NCBI GenBank assembly: GCA_963778525.1 | Contig: CAVZUJ010000002.1 | Span: forward strand, 496,001-560,000 | Origin: Schlegelella_A sp963778525 | GTDB taxonomy: Bacteria > Pseudomonadota > Gammaproteobacteria > Burkholderiales > Burkholderiaceae_C | Length of the DNA: 64,000 bases | Direction of reading: 5' to 3' | Part shown: piece by piece, positions 56,741 through 64,000 of the stretch | How positions within the stretch are numbered: position 1 is the stretch's first letter | How the letters are laid out: every line of letters starts with the position of its first letter | The notes under the pieces: generated by a model | What the model was told of the DNA's origin: nothing | What the model saw: the letters and a program-made list of their open reading frames with translations, nothing else | Databases searched by the model: none | Position numbers and translations under genes: made by a program

Positions 56741-57475
56741 TCATGACTCCGCTGGATCGAAGCCACCGTCGCGTCGCAGCGCCGCTGTCTGCGGTCCGCA
56801 GAGCATGGCGACGAAGGCGGCAGCCAGGACGGGCTCGCTCGACGTCGCGCTGAGGCCGGCACTGTAGAGCGTGGACAGGCCGAAGGGTTCGGGGAATGCG
56901 CCGGCCAGGGCCAGGAACGGCGTGTAGAGGATCTCGGTGACCTGGGTGCAGCCGATCGAGCCCGGCGCACTGCGATTCGCCAGCGCAGTCATCGCGGTCG
57001 CGCCGTTGGCAAAGATGGCGAGCTTCGAGGCCACGTCGGCGCGCACCCCGAGCTGGTCCAGCACCGAGGCGACGTGCTGTCCCGCAGTCGACTTCTCGAT
57101 GTCCGGGACATAGATCGCCGGTGCCGCGAGCAAGGTCGCCTTCAGGGCGGCTGCGGAATTCACGTCGGGCATCGCCTCGCCCTCGTGCACCGCGACACCG
57201 GTTCGCACGCGTCCGATGGCCTGGCCCGTGCCGTCCTCGACGGCGCCGTTGCCCTGCAAGGCACGAAGCATCGGATCGGTGACGATGAGCACGTCGCACG
57301 GCGCGCCGGCCATCAGCGCCTCCTTCATCGCCCCGACCGCGCCGAAGCGGCTGTCGAGCTCGGCACCGGTCTGCTCGAGAAAGCGCGACTGCAGCGCGCG
57401 CACGAGGCCCTGCACCGCGCCGGCGCTGAGCACATGCAGCTTCTTCTTGCCCCTCGATGCGGTCGTGCCCGCCAT
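56741..57475 (-). CDS. ModA-like substrate-binding domain protein without signal peptide
   Basis: 244 aa. Type 2 periplasmic-binding fold of the molybdate-binding (SBP_bac_11) group: LHVLSAGAVQGLVRAL, DVLIVTDPMLRAL, GQAIGRVRTGVAV. The N-terminus MAGTTASRGKKK has positive charge but no hydrophobic export segment, so it may stay in the cytoplasm. It follows a Bug-type binding protein gene by four bases, and no permease or ATPase is adjacent. Confidence 0.8.
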   Translation of the reverse strand: MAGTTASRGKKKLHVLSAGAVQGLVRALQSRFLEQTGAELDSRFGAVGAMKEALMAGAPCDVLIVTDPMLRALQGNGAVEDGTGQAIGRVRTGVAVHEGEAMPDVNSAAALKATLLAAPAIYVPDIEKSTAGQHVASVLDQLGVRADVASKLAIFANGATAMTALANRSAPGSIGCTQVTEILYTPFLALAGAFPEPFGLSTLYSAGLSATSSEPVLAAAFVAMLCGPQTAALRRDGGFDPAES

Positions 57476-57479
57476 GCCG

Positions 57480-58503
57480 CTACTCCGGCTTCGCTCCCGA
57501 GATCCGCACGATCTCGGCCCACTTCACGATGTCGCCCTGGATGTAGCGCGTGAAGTCGGCGACGCTCATCAGCATCGGCGTCGCGCCTTGCGCTTTCCAG
57601 GCACGTGCGGTCTCGGGGTCCGCCACGATGCGCGAGACCTCGGCGTTGAGCCGGTTGACGATCGCCGCCGGGGTCGCCTTCGGCGCCATCAGGCCGAGCC
57701 AGATCGTGGCCTCGTATTTCGGCACGCCCGCTTCGGCGATCGTCGGCACGTCCGGCATGACGACCGAGCGCTGCAGCCCCGTCGTGCCCATTGCCTTGAC
57801 CTTGCCGGCGCGGATGTGCTCGCTCATCGTCGGCACGGCATCGAACATCATGTCGACCTGGCCGCCGAGCAGGTCGGTGCGCGCGCCGGCGCTGCCGCGA
57901 TAGGGGATGTGGACGATGGAAACGCCGGCCATCGCCTTGAAGAGCTCGCCGGCCATGTGGTACGGCGTACCGGGGCCCGACGAGGCATACGAGAGCGAGC
58001 CGGGCTTGCTGCGCGCGAGCTGCAGCAGCTCGAGCGAGATTGGCCACCGGCAAGCTGCTGCGCGTGACCAGCACGAGATCGGAGAAGTTGATGGGCGCGA
58101 TCGGGGCGAGATCGCGCAGCAGCTGGTACGGCTTGGTCGCGAACAGCGATTCGTTGACCGTCTGGGTGTTCGACATCAGCAGCAGCGTGTAGCCGTCGGG
58201 CGCGCTCTTGGCAACGGCGTCGGTGCCGATGACGCCGCCCGCGCCCGGCTTGTCCTCGACGATGAAGGGCTGCTCGAGCGCCTGCTGCAGTCGCATCGCG
58301 ATGTAGCGCGCGTAGATGTCGGCCGGGCCGCCGGCCGCGAAGGGCACGACGATGCGGACCGGCCGGCTCGGATAGTCCTGGGCCTGGACCAGCGGCGCCG
58401 CGAAGGCGAGGGCGGTGGCGGCGACGCCGACCCAGCGCGCGACTGCGACGCCGAAGCGGCGCCGCGTGATATACCCGCTGCCTGTCTCGAAGTCTCTTGC
58501 CAT
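57480..58503 (-). CDS. tripartite tricarboxylate transporter substrate-binding protein (Bug family, one frameshift)
   Basis: About 340 aa when repaired. Signal peptide (RRRFGVAVARWVGVAATALAF then AAPLVQA) cut near residue 42. Mature start QDYPSRPVRIVVPFAAGG, the family hallmark, then GAGGVIGTDAVAKSAPDGYTLL and IVHIPYRGSAGARTDLLGGQVDMMF. Binds carboxylates or similar in the periplasm. One extra base near 58037 (after PVANLA) breaks the frame. The start codon shares bases with the divergent rraA-like start. Confidence 0.88.
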
Positions 58504-59240
58504 GAACACCATCGAACCTTTGCCTTTGGACGCTGCCACTTCGGCGGCGCTCGAGTCTGTCACCACCGCGACCCTGACGACGGTACTGCTGAAGAAGGGC
58601 CTGCGCAATGTCTGGATTCGCGGCGCCGCTCCGCATCGGCGAGGCCGCAAGTCGACGCCGGGCCGGACGCGCCTTCACGCTGCGCTTCGTGCCGGCGCGC
58701 GAAGATCTCGCGACGCCGGCGTCCTGGGGTTCGCCGATCTCGACGCGCGCCGCCATCGAGGCGATGCCGGCCGGCGTCATCGCCGTCGTCGATGCCATGG
58801 CCACGACGCATGCCGGCATCTTCGGCGACATCCTTTGCGCCCGGATGCACAAGCGCGGTGTCGCCGCGCTGGTCAGCGACGGCGTCGTGCGCGACCTGGC
58901 CGGCGTGCTCGCGACCGGCCTGCCGGTGTGGTGCCAGGGCACCGCGGCGCCGGCTTCGGTGACCGGCTTGACCTTCGTCGGCTGGCAGGAGCCGATCGGC
59001 TGCGGCGGCGTGGCCGTGATGCCGAACGACGTGATCGTCGCCGACCTCGACGGCGCTGTCGTCATTCCGGCGGCGCTGCTCGACGACGTGGTGGGCGCTG
59101 CCGTCGAGCAGGAGCGGCACGAGGGCTGGATCATGCGCGAGGTCGAGGCCGGCGTGCCGCTGCCCGGCCTCTATCCACCCGACGCGGCCACGCAGGCGCG
59201 CTATGCGGCCTGGCGGGTCGCGCAACCGAAGCGCGATTGA
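58502..59240 (+). CDS. RraA-like protein / HMG aldolase family (one frameshift)
   Basis: About 245 aa when repaired. RraA/4-hydroxy-4-methyl-2-oxoglutarate aldolase fold: GVIAVVDAMATTHAGIFGD, GVAALVSDGVVRDLAG and IGCGGVAVMPNDVIVADLDG, the last with the usual metal-binding region. Likely an aldolase or decarboxylase of a catabolic route instead of an RNase E regulator. An extra base near 58622 (after NVWIRG) breaks the frame. Divergent from the Bug gene. Confidence 0.83.
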
Positions 59241-59250
59241 CGCGGCGAGG

Positions 59251-60459
59251 TCAGCCGGAGGCCGCGCGATGCGTGCGCGGGATCCAGTACAAGAGCACGG
59301 CCGCCGCCGCGAAGGCGATGAGCCCGTTGCACCAGATGCCCGCCGCCAGGGTGAGCAGCGCGGTCACGGCGGAGAGCAGGGCGGGCCCGGCCGTCGAGCC
59401 GATGTCGGAGAGCAGCCGCCAGATGCCGAGGAAGTGGGCCCGGCCGGCGGCCGGCGAGTAGTCGGCGCCGAGCGTCATGATCATGCCCGAGCCGATGCCG
59501 TTGCCGAAGCCCATCAGCAGGGCGGCCAGCAGCAAAGTGAATGCGCCGTGCGTGAGCGGCATGAGCAGCATCGACAGGCCCATGAAGAGCATCGACGGCA
59601 CGGCAACCCACAGGCGGCCCTTGCGGTCCATCACCCGGCCGGCGGGATAGAAGACCAGCATGTCGAGGCCGCTCGACATGCCGTAGATGAGCGAGATGGT
59701 CGCGGCGCTGAGGCCGATCTGCTCGGCCCACAAGGGCACGACGGCCTGTCGTGAAGCGCGTACCGCGGCGACGAGCACGACGCCGATGCCGACCGTGATG
59801 AAGATCCGCATGTGGCTCTCGGTCACCGAGCGCACCGTCGGCCGGACGAGCGGCCCGCCGGGTGCCGCCGTGACCGTGCGCAGGCGATGCTCGCCGGGCA
59901 GGTCGGGAATGCTGGACGAGAGCGCCGCGGCGACGAGCTGCGACGCGACGCCGACCCAGAAGGCGCCGCCGATGCCGAGAAAGGGAATCACCGCGGCGCC
60001 GAGGAACGGGCCGATGAACAGGCCGATGCGCATCACGCCGCCGAGGGTCGAGAGGGCGCGCGCGCGATAGTGGAAGGGCACCGATTCGGTCAGGTAGCTC
60101 TGGCGCGCCAGGCCGAACACCGAGCCGGCCATGCCGACCATGAAGACGCCGACCGCGAAGGCGCCGAGGTGCTTGACGAGCACGCAGATCGTCATCGCCA
60201 GCGCGCTCCAGAGCGCCGCGGCGACCAGGGCCCAGCGCTCGCCGTAGCGGGTGGTGAGGATCGACGCCGGGATGTTGCAGACGAGCGAGCCGATCCCGAT
60301 CAGCGTGACGATGAGGGCCGCCAGCGCCACCGAGCCGCCGAGCTCGCGCACGCTGAGGGCGATGACCGGGAGGATCGCGCCTTCGCCGAGGCCGAACAGC
60401 AGCGACGGTCCGAAAGCGGGAATGGCGATCTGGCGAAGGGTGAAAGGCTGCTCGGTCAC
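59251..60459 (-). CDS. MFS transporter
   Basis: 402 aa, twelve hydrophobic segments in two groups of six. MFS loop-2 motif region ASILTTRYGERWALV, and the second-half equivalent YPAGRVMDRKGRLWV. Exporter-like (DHA1 type); substrate unknown. GTG at 60459 (VTEQPFTLRQIAI) is the likely start, since no ATG lies in frame before the first helix. Confidence 0.85.
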   Translation of the reverse strand: MTEQPFTLRQIAIPAFGPSLLFGLGEGAILPVIALSVRELGGSVALAALIVTLIGIGSLVCNIPASILTTRYGERWALVAAALWSALAMTICVLVKHLGAFAVGVFMVGMAGSVFGLARQSYLTESVPFHYRARALSTLGGVMRIGLFIGPFLGAAVIPFLGIGGAFWVGVASQLVAAALSSSIPDLPGEHRLRTVTAAPGGPLVRPTVRSVTESHMRIFITVGIGVVLVAAVRASRQAVVPLWAEQIGLSAATISLIYGMSSGLDMLVFYPAGRVMDRKGRLWVAVPSMLFMGLSMLLMPLTHGAFTLLLAALLMGFGNGIGSGMIMTLGADYSPAAGRAHFLGIWRLLSDIGSTAGPALLSAVTALLTLAAGIWCNGLIAFAAAAVLLYWIPRTHRAASG

Positions 60460-60503
60460 GGACAAGGCGGATGCGGCGGCGCGGCCGCGGGCAGGATGCG
60501 AGC

Positions 60504-62978
60504 TTAGCTGGCCGGCGGCCAATCGTCCCAGGACCTCGCGGCCACGCGCTCGCCCCAGAGGTCGACCTGACGCGTGGTGCGACATGGCGGTCGGCCGCGG
60601 CCGCGCCGCGGACGTAGCCGAGGCCGATGCTGCGGCCGGCGCGCAGGCTGCAGCCGGCGGAGGTGAGCTCGCCGACGGGCTCGCCGTCGATGCAGAGCGG
60701 CTCGCCGCCCCAGGCCCAGGCGGCGTCGTCGTCGAGCAGCACCGTGACCAGCCGCTTGCGCGGCGGCTTCGCGGGAGCGCTTGCGCAGGGCCTCCTGGCC
60801 GATGAACGGATCGGCTTGTCGAGCTTGACCGCGAACATCGTGCCGGCGTCGAACGGCGTCTCGTCGGGGCCGAGCTCGGCGCCCCAGGCGCGCCGGCCGG
60901 CCTCGATCCGCAGGGCATCGAGCGCGTAGTAGCCGGCGTCGAGCGAGGCCGAGGCCGTCGCCTGCCGCGTGCAGCGCGAGGTAGACGTGGCGCGCCATCT
61001 CGATCGGCACATAGAGCTCGAAGCCGGGCCCGCCGACATAGCTCATGCGCGCGGCGCGAACCCGGGCGTGGCCGATGTCGATGGCTCGGCGGTGTGACGA
61101 GAACTGCAGGCGCTCCGGCGCGAGCGCCTCGGCCACGCGGGCGCCGCCGGCGCGGCAGAGCAGCTCGCGCGCGTGTCGGGCCCATGAGCGAGAGCACCGC
61201 CGTCATGCCGCTGACGTCGACTAAGATCGCGATCTCGTCGGCGCGCGATGTGGCGCGCGATCCAGTCGGCGTCGCGCGTCGGCTGCGCCGAGCCGGTCAC
61301 GAGCAGGAAGCTCTCGCGATCGAGGCGGGTGATCGTCAGATCGCTCTCGAAGCCGCCGCGCTCGTTCAGCAGCGGCGTGTAGACCATGCGGCCGATGGCC
61401 ACGTCGATGCGGTTGGCGCACAGCCGCTCGAGCAGCGCCAGCGCGTCGCGCCCTTGCAAGCAGCAGCTTGCCGAACGAGGTCTGGTCGTAGAGGGCCACC
61501 GCCTCGCGCGTGGCCCGCTGTTCGGCGAGCACGTCGCCAGCCAGTCGGCCGGCCGAGCGTGGCGGTGCGCGGCGCGGGCCGCGCCCGGTCCGGCTTGCCG
61601 GCATCGGCGCGAACGAAATAGTTGGCGCGCTCCCAGCCGTTCTTCGAGCCGAACACCGCGCCCTTGGCGGCGAGCAGGTCGTAGAGCGGCGAGGTGCGCA
61701 GCGGCCGCGCCGTCTCCAGCTCCTGGCGCGGCCAGCGCATGGCGTAGTGCAGGCCGAGCGTTTCGCCGGTGCGCTCGGAGAGCAGCTTGCGGTTGGCCAT
61801 GAACGGGCCGAAGCGGCGGATGTCGACGTCGGAGAGATCGCTCTGCGGGCTGCCTTCGACGATCCATTCGGCCAGCAACTGCCCGGCGCCGCCCGAGTTG
61901 GCGATGCCGGCCGAGTTGAAGCCGGCGGCGACGAAGTAGCGCCGCAACCCCGGCGCTTCGCCGAGGATGAAGTTGCCGTCGGGCGTGAAGCTTTCGGGGC
62001 CGTTCAGGAGCATCTTGATCCTTGCCGTCTCGAGGCAGGGCGTGCGATGGATGGCGGCGGTCATGAGCGGCTCGAACTGGTCCCAGTCCTCGTCGAGCAG
62101 CTCGAAGCGGAAGGTCGACGGGATGGGGTCGACGCGCCACGGCTTGGCCACGGGCTCGAAGCCGCCCATGACCAGGCCGCCGACCTCTTCCTTGTAGTAG
62201 ATGAAGCCGTCGGGGTCGCGCATCACCGGCAGCATCGGATGCACGCCCTCGATGCGATCGGTGACGACATAGAAGTGCTCGGCCGACCAGAGCGGCACCA
62301 GACGCCGGCGATATCGCCGAACTGCCGCGCCCATTGGCCGGCACAGTTCACGAGCGTGTCGCAGGCGATCTCGCTGCTCGTCGCCGTCATGGCGTACGCG
62401 CACGCCGGCGACGCGCTCGCCGGTGCGCCCGTCGCACGCGCGTCACGCCGATGACCTCCGCGCCTTCGACGATGCGACGCCGCGATTGCGCGCGCCCTTG
62501 GCGAGCGACATCAGAGATCGGCGGGATTGGCCTTGCCGTCGCCCGGGATCCAGATCGCGCCCTGCAGGTCGTCGGTGCGCATGACCGGGAAGAGCTCGCC
62601 GGCGCGGGCCGGGCTGATCTCCTCGCACTCGACGCCGAAGCTTTGCGCCAGCGCGAGCTGGCGGCGCAATACCTTCATGCGCTCGGGGGTTCGCGCCACG
62701 TTGACGCTGCCGCAGCGCTTCCAGCCGGTGGCCAGTCCGGTCTCGGCTTCGAGCGTCGAATAGAGCTCGATGCCGTACTTGCTCATCCGCGTCATGTTGC
62801 GGTTCGGCCGCATCTGGCCGACCAGGCCGGCGGCGTGCCAGGTGGTGCCGCAGGTCAGCTGGCCCTGCTCGAGCAGCAGCACGTCCTTCTCGCCGAGCTT
62901 GGCCAGGTGGTACGCGGTCGAGCAGCCGACGATGCCGCCGCCGACGACGATGATGCAGGCCCGCTCCGGCGAGGCCAT
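60504..62978 (-). pseudogene. GcvT-family FAD-dependent oxidoreductase, dimethylglycine/sarcosine dehydrogenase-like (many frameshifts)
   Basis: About 824 aa if repaired. N-terminal FAD domain starts IIVVGGGIVGCSTAYHLAKLG, then LTCGTTWHAAGLVGQMRP. The middle has WSAEHFYVVTDRIEGVHPML and KMLLNGPESFTPDGNFILGEAP; then GWERANYF and a C-terminal GcvT (aminomethyltransferase) domain (MSYVGGPGFELYVPIEMA, EPVGELTSAGCS). Members demethylate N-methyl glycines, passing one-carbon units to tetrahydrofolate. At least eight frame changes as sequenced, among the densest in the window. Type is called pseudogene only because the reading is broken; same error pattern as elsewhere. Confidence 0.75.
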
Positions 62979-63131
62979 GGGCAAGGAGCTTACCGCGCGC
63001 TGCGCGTCTGGGCGCGCCGTGCGGTTCGGCGCCGGGCGGCGCGATGTCCGACAAGCCTGGCTCCATCGACGCGCTTGACGACGATGTGCGAGCCTTCGAG
63101 ACTGCCGCCAACCCGAGCCACGACGAAGGAG

Positions 63132-63564
63132 ATGAAGATGCTGGCTGCCAACGAGCGAGTGGGGGCGCGACCCTGGGCGTGAAGGATCTGGCCGCGGCAG
63201 CCGGAGGCGAGAGGTCTTTCTACGAGACCAAGCTCGGCCTGAAAGCGGTGCGCGAGGAAGGCAACGAGATGGGTGATCTATCGCACCGGCCATACCTCGA
63301 TCAACGTCTATGAGTCGCAGTACGGCGGCACGAACCAGGCCACCGCGGTCACCTGGATGGTCGACGACGCGCCGGCGCTGGTCCAGGCCTTGAAGGAGAA
63401 GAGGCGGTGGTCTTCGAGCGCTACGAGCGACGCCGGCCTGAAGCCGGACGACTCGAGCAGGACCGGTCGGCCACGGACGTGCGGCAACGAGCAAGAATGA
63501 GAGATCGCCGCAGGCTGGATCAAGGATCACGAGCGGCAATATCCTGAGCCTGGTGAGCGCCTGA
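63132..63564 (+). pseudogene. VOC family (glyoxalase-like) protein, multiply frameshifted
   Basis: Short gene of about 140 codons with GAAGGAG before ATG 63132. Pieces in different frames read GATLGVKDLAAA, FYETKLGLKAVREEGNE, VIYRTGHTSINVYESQYGGT, NQATAVTWMVDDAPALVQAL and GNILSLVSA, together one VOC domain. Metal-dependent dioxygenase or bleomycin-resistance-like fold; substrate unknown. At least five small insertions, so either decayed or poorly sequenced. Confidence 0.65.
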
Positions 63565-63569
63565 AGTGC

Positions 63570-64000
63570 TCAGGCCAGGCGCAGCGCCATCACCCCGACG
63601 ACGATGACGCCGGTGCCGAGGGCGCGCTGGAAGCGGAAGCGCTCCTTCAGCATCAGCACGCCGATCAGCGCCGCGAACAGCACCGAGGTTTCGCGCAGGG
63701 CGGCCACCGAAGCGATCGGCGCCCGCGTCATGGCCCAGAGCGCGATGCCGTAGGCGCCGAGCGAGGCGCAGGAGCCCAGGGTGGCGATCGGCCAGCGCTG
63801 GCGCATGTAGGCGAGCGAGGGGGCGAAGCGCGGCCCGCCGCTGCCACATGACGATGGCGAAGTAGGGCGCGCCGTCGATCAGGAAGAGCAGCGCCACGTA
63901 CTGCATGGCGTTGCCCGAGGCGCGCACGCCGCTGCCGTCGACCAGCGTGTAGGCAGCGATGATCGCGGCGTTGGCCAGCGCGTAGCCGAGGGCGTGGCGG
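63570..64000 (-). CDS. EamA/DMT family transporter (3' part; 5' cut by window end; one frameshift)
   Basis: Membrane protein of the drug/metabolite transporter superfamily. The part present has about five hydrophobic segments: YALANAAIIAAYTLVDGSGV, MQYVALLFLIDGAPYFAIVM, then GAYGIALWAMTRAPIASVAA and LRETSVLFAALIGVLMLKER. The last is the classical EamA end. A frame change lies near 63838. The start is beyond base 64000. Confidence 0.8.

Overview
The window reads as a chromosomal segment of a betaproteobacterium, most likely Burkholderiales. The case rests on high GC (roughly two thirds), the order secG - tRNA-Leu(GAG) - nuoA-N, the chain iscR-iscS-iscU-iscA-hscB-hscA-fdx, a zapA - 6S RNA pair, a cytoplasmic polyhydroxyalkanoate depolymerase with the Ralstonia-type catalytic cysteine, a Bug-family substrate-binding protein, and small DUF families common in that order (DUF1178, DUF2069, DUF2917, DUF615). 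No genus can be named from the sequence alone.

Layout. 1-1830: end of a sugar ABC transporter (YtfT/YjfF-like permeases). 1835-10792: housekeeping genes (suhB, trmJ, cysE, mogA, darP/yjgA, pmbA, a DUF442 protein, yqeY, rpsU, a HI0933-family flavoprotein, ybiB, an EVE-domain protein). 10819-11634: 6S RNA, zapA and a ZapB-like coiled-coil gene. 11731-15590: leftward group of aminotransferase, phaZ, rsxB-like ferredoxin and nth. 15757-17884: uvrB. 17892-23377: the Isc iron-sulfur operon behind a recognisable IscR box. 23401-27055: a GC-poorer accessory patch with an HTH-like small protein, an unknown 114-aa protein, a membrane hybrid histidine kinase and a convergent FeeM-like N-acyl amino acid synthase. 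27260-35055: tsaD, hsp20 with a sigma-32-type promoter, an aminotransferase, rpsO, pnp, a quinone oxidoreductase, tpiA and secG. 35133-50171: tRNA-Leu and the complete 14-gene complex I operon. 50200-56673: Nudix hydrolase, DUF1178, DUF2917/LysR pair, FAD-linked oxidase, DUF2069, YihY, SET-domain and AlkB-like genes. 56741-64000: a catabolic/transport neighbourhood (ModA-like and Bug binding proteins, RraA-like protein, MFS transporter, dimethylglycine-dehydrogenase-like flavoprotein, VOC protein, EamA transporter cut by the window end).

A general caution: about twenty genes, including ones that should be essential (tsaD, nuoF, nuoG, nuoL, nuoM), carry single-base frameshifts. Where I could locate the lesion it is nearly always one extra base. 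This looks like sequencing or assembly error, not gene decay. I therefore give the full span of each gene and state where the frame changes.

The most interesting parts are the kinase/FeeM patch, which could be an uncharacterised acyl-signal synthase and receptor pair, and the tRNA-Leu whose CCA end lies only four bases before the nuoA start codon.
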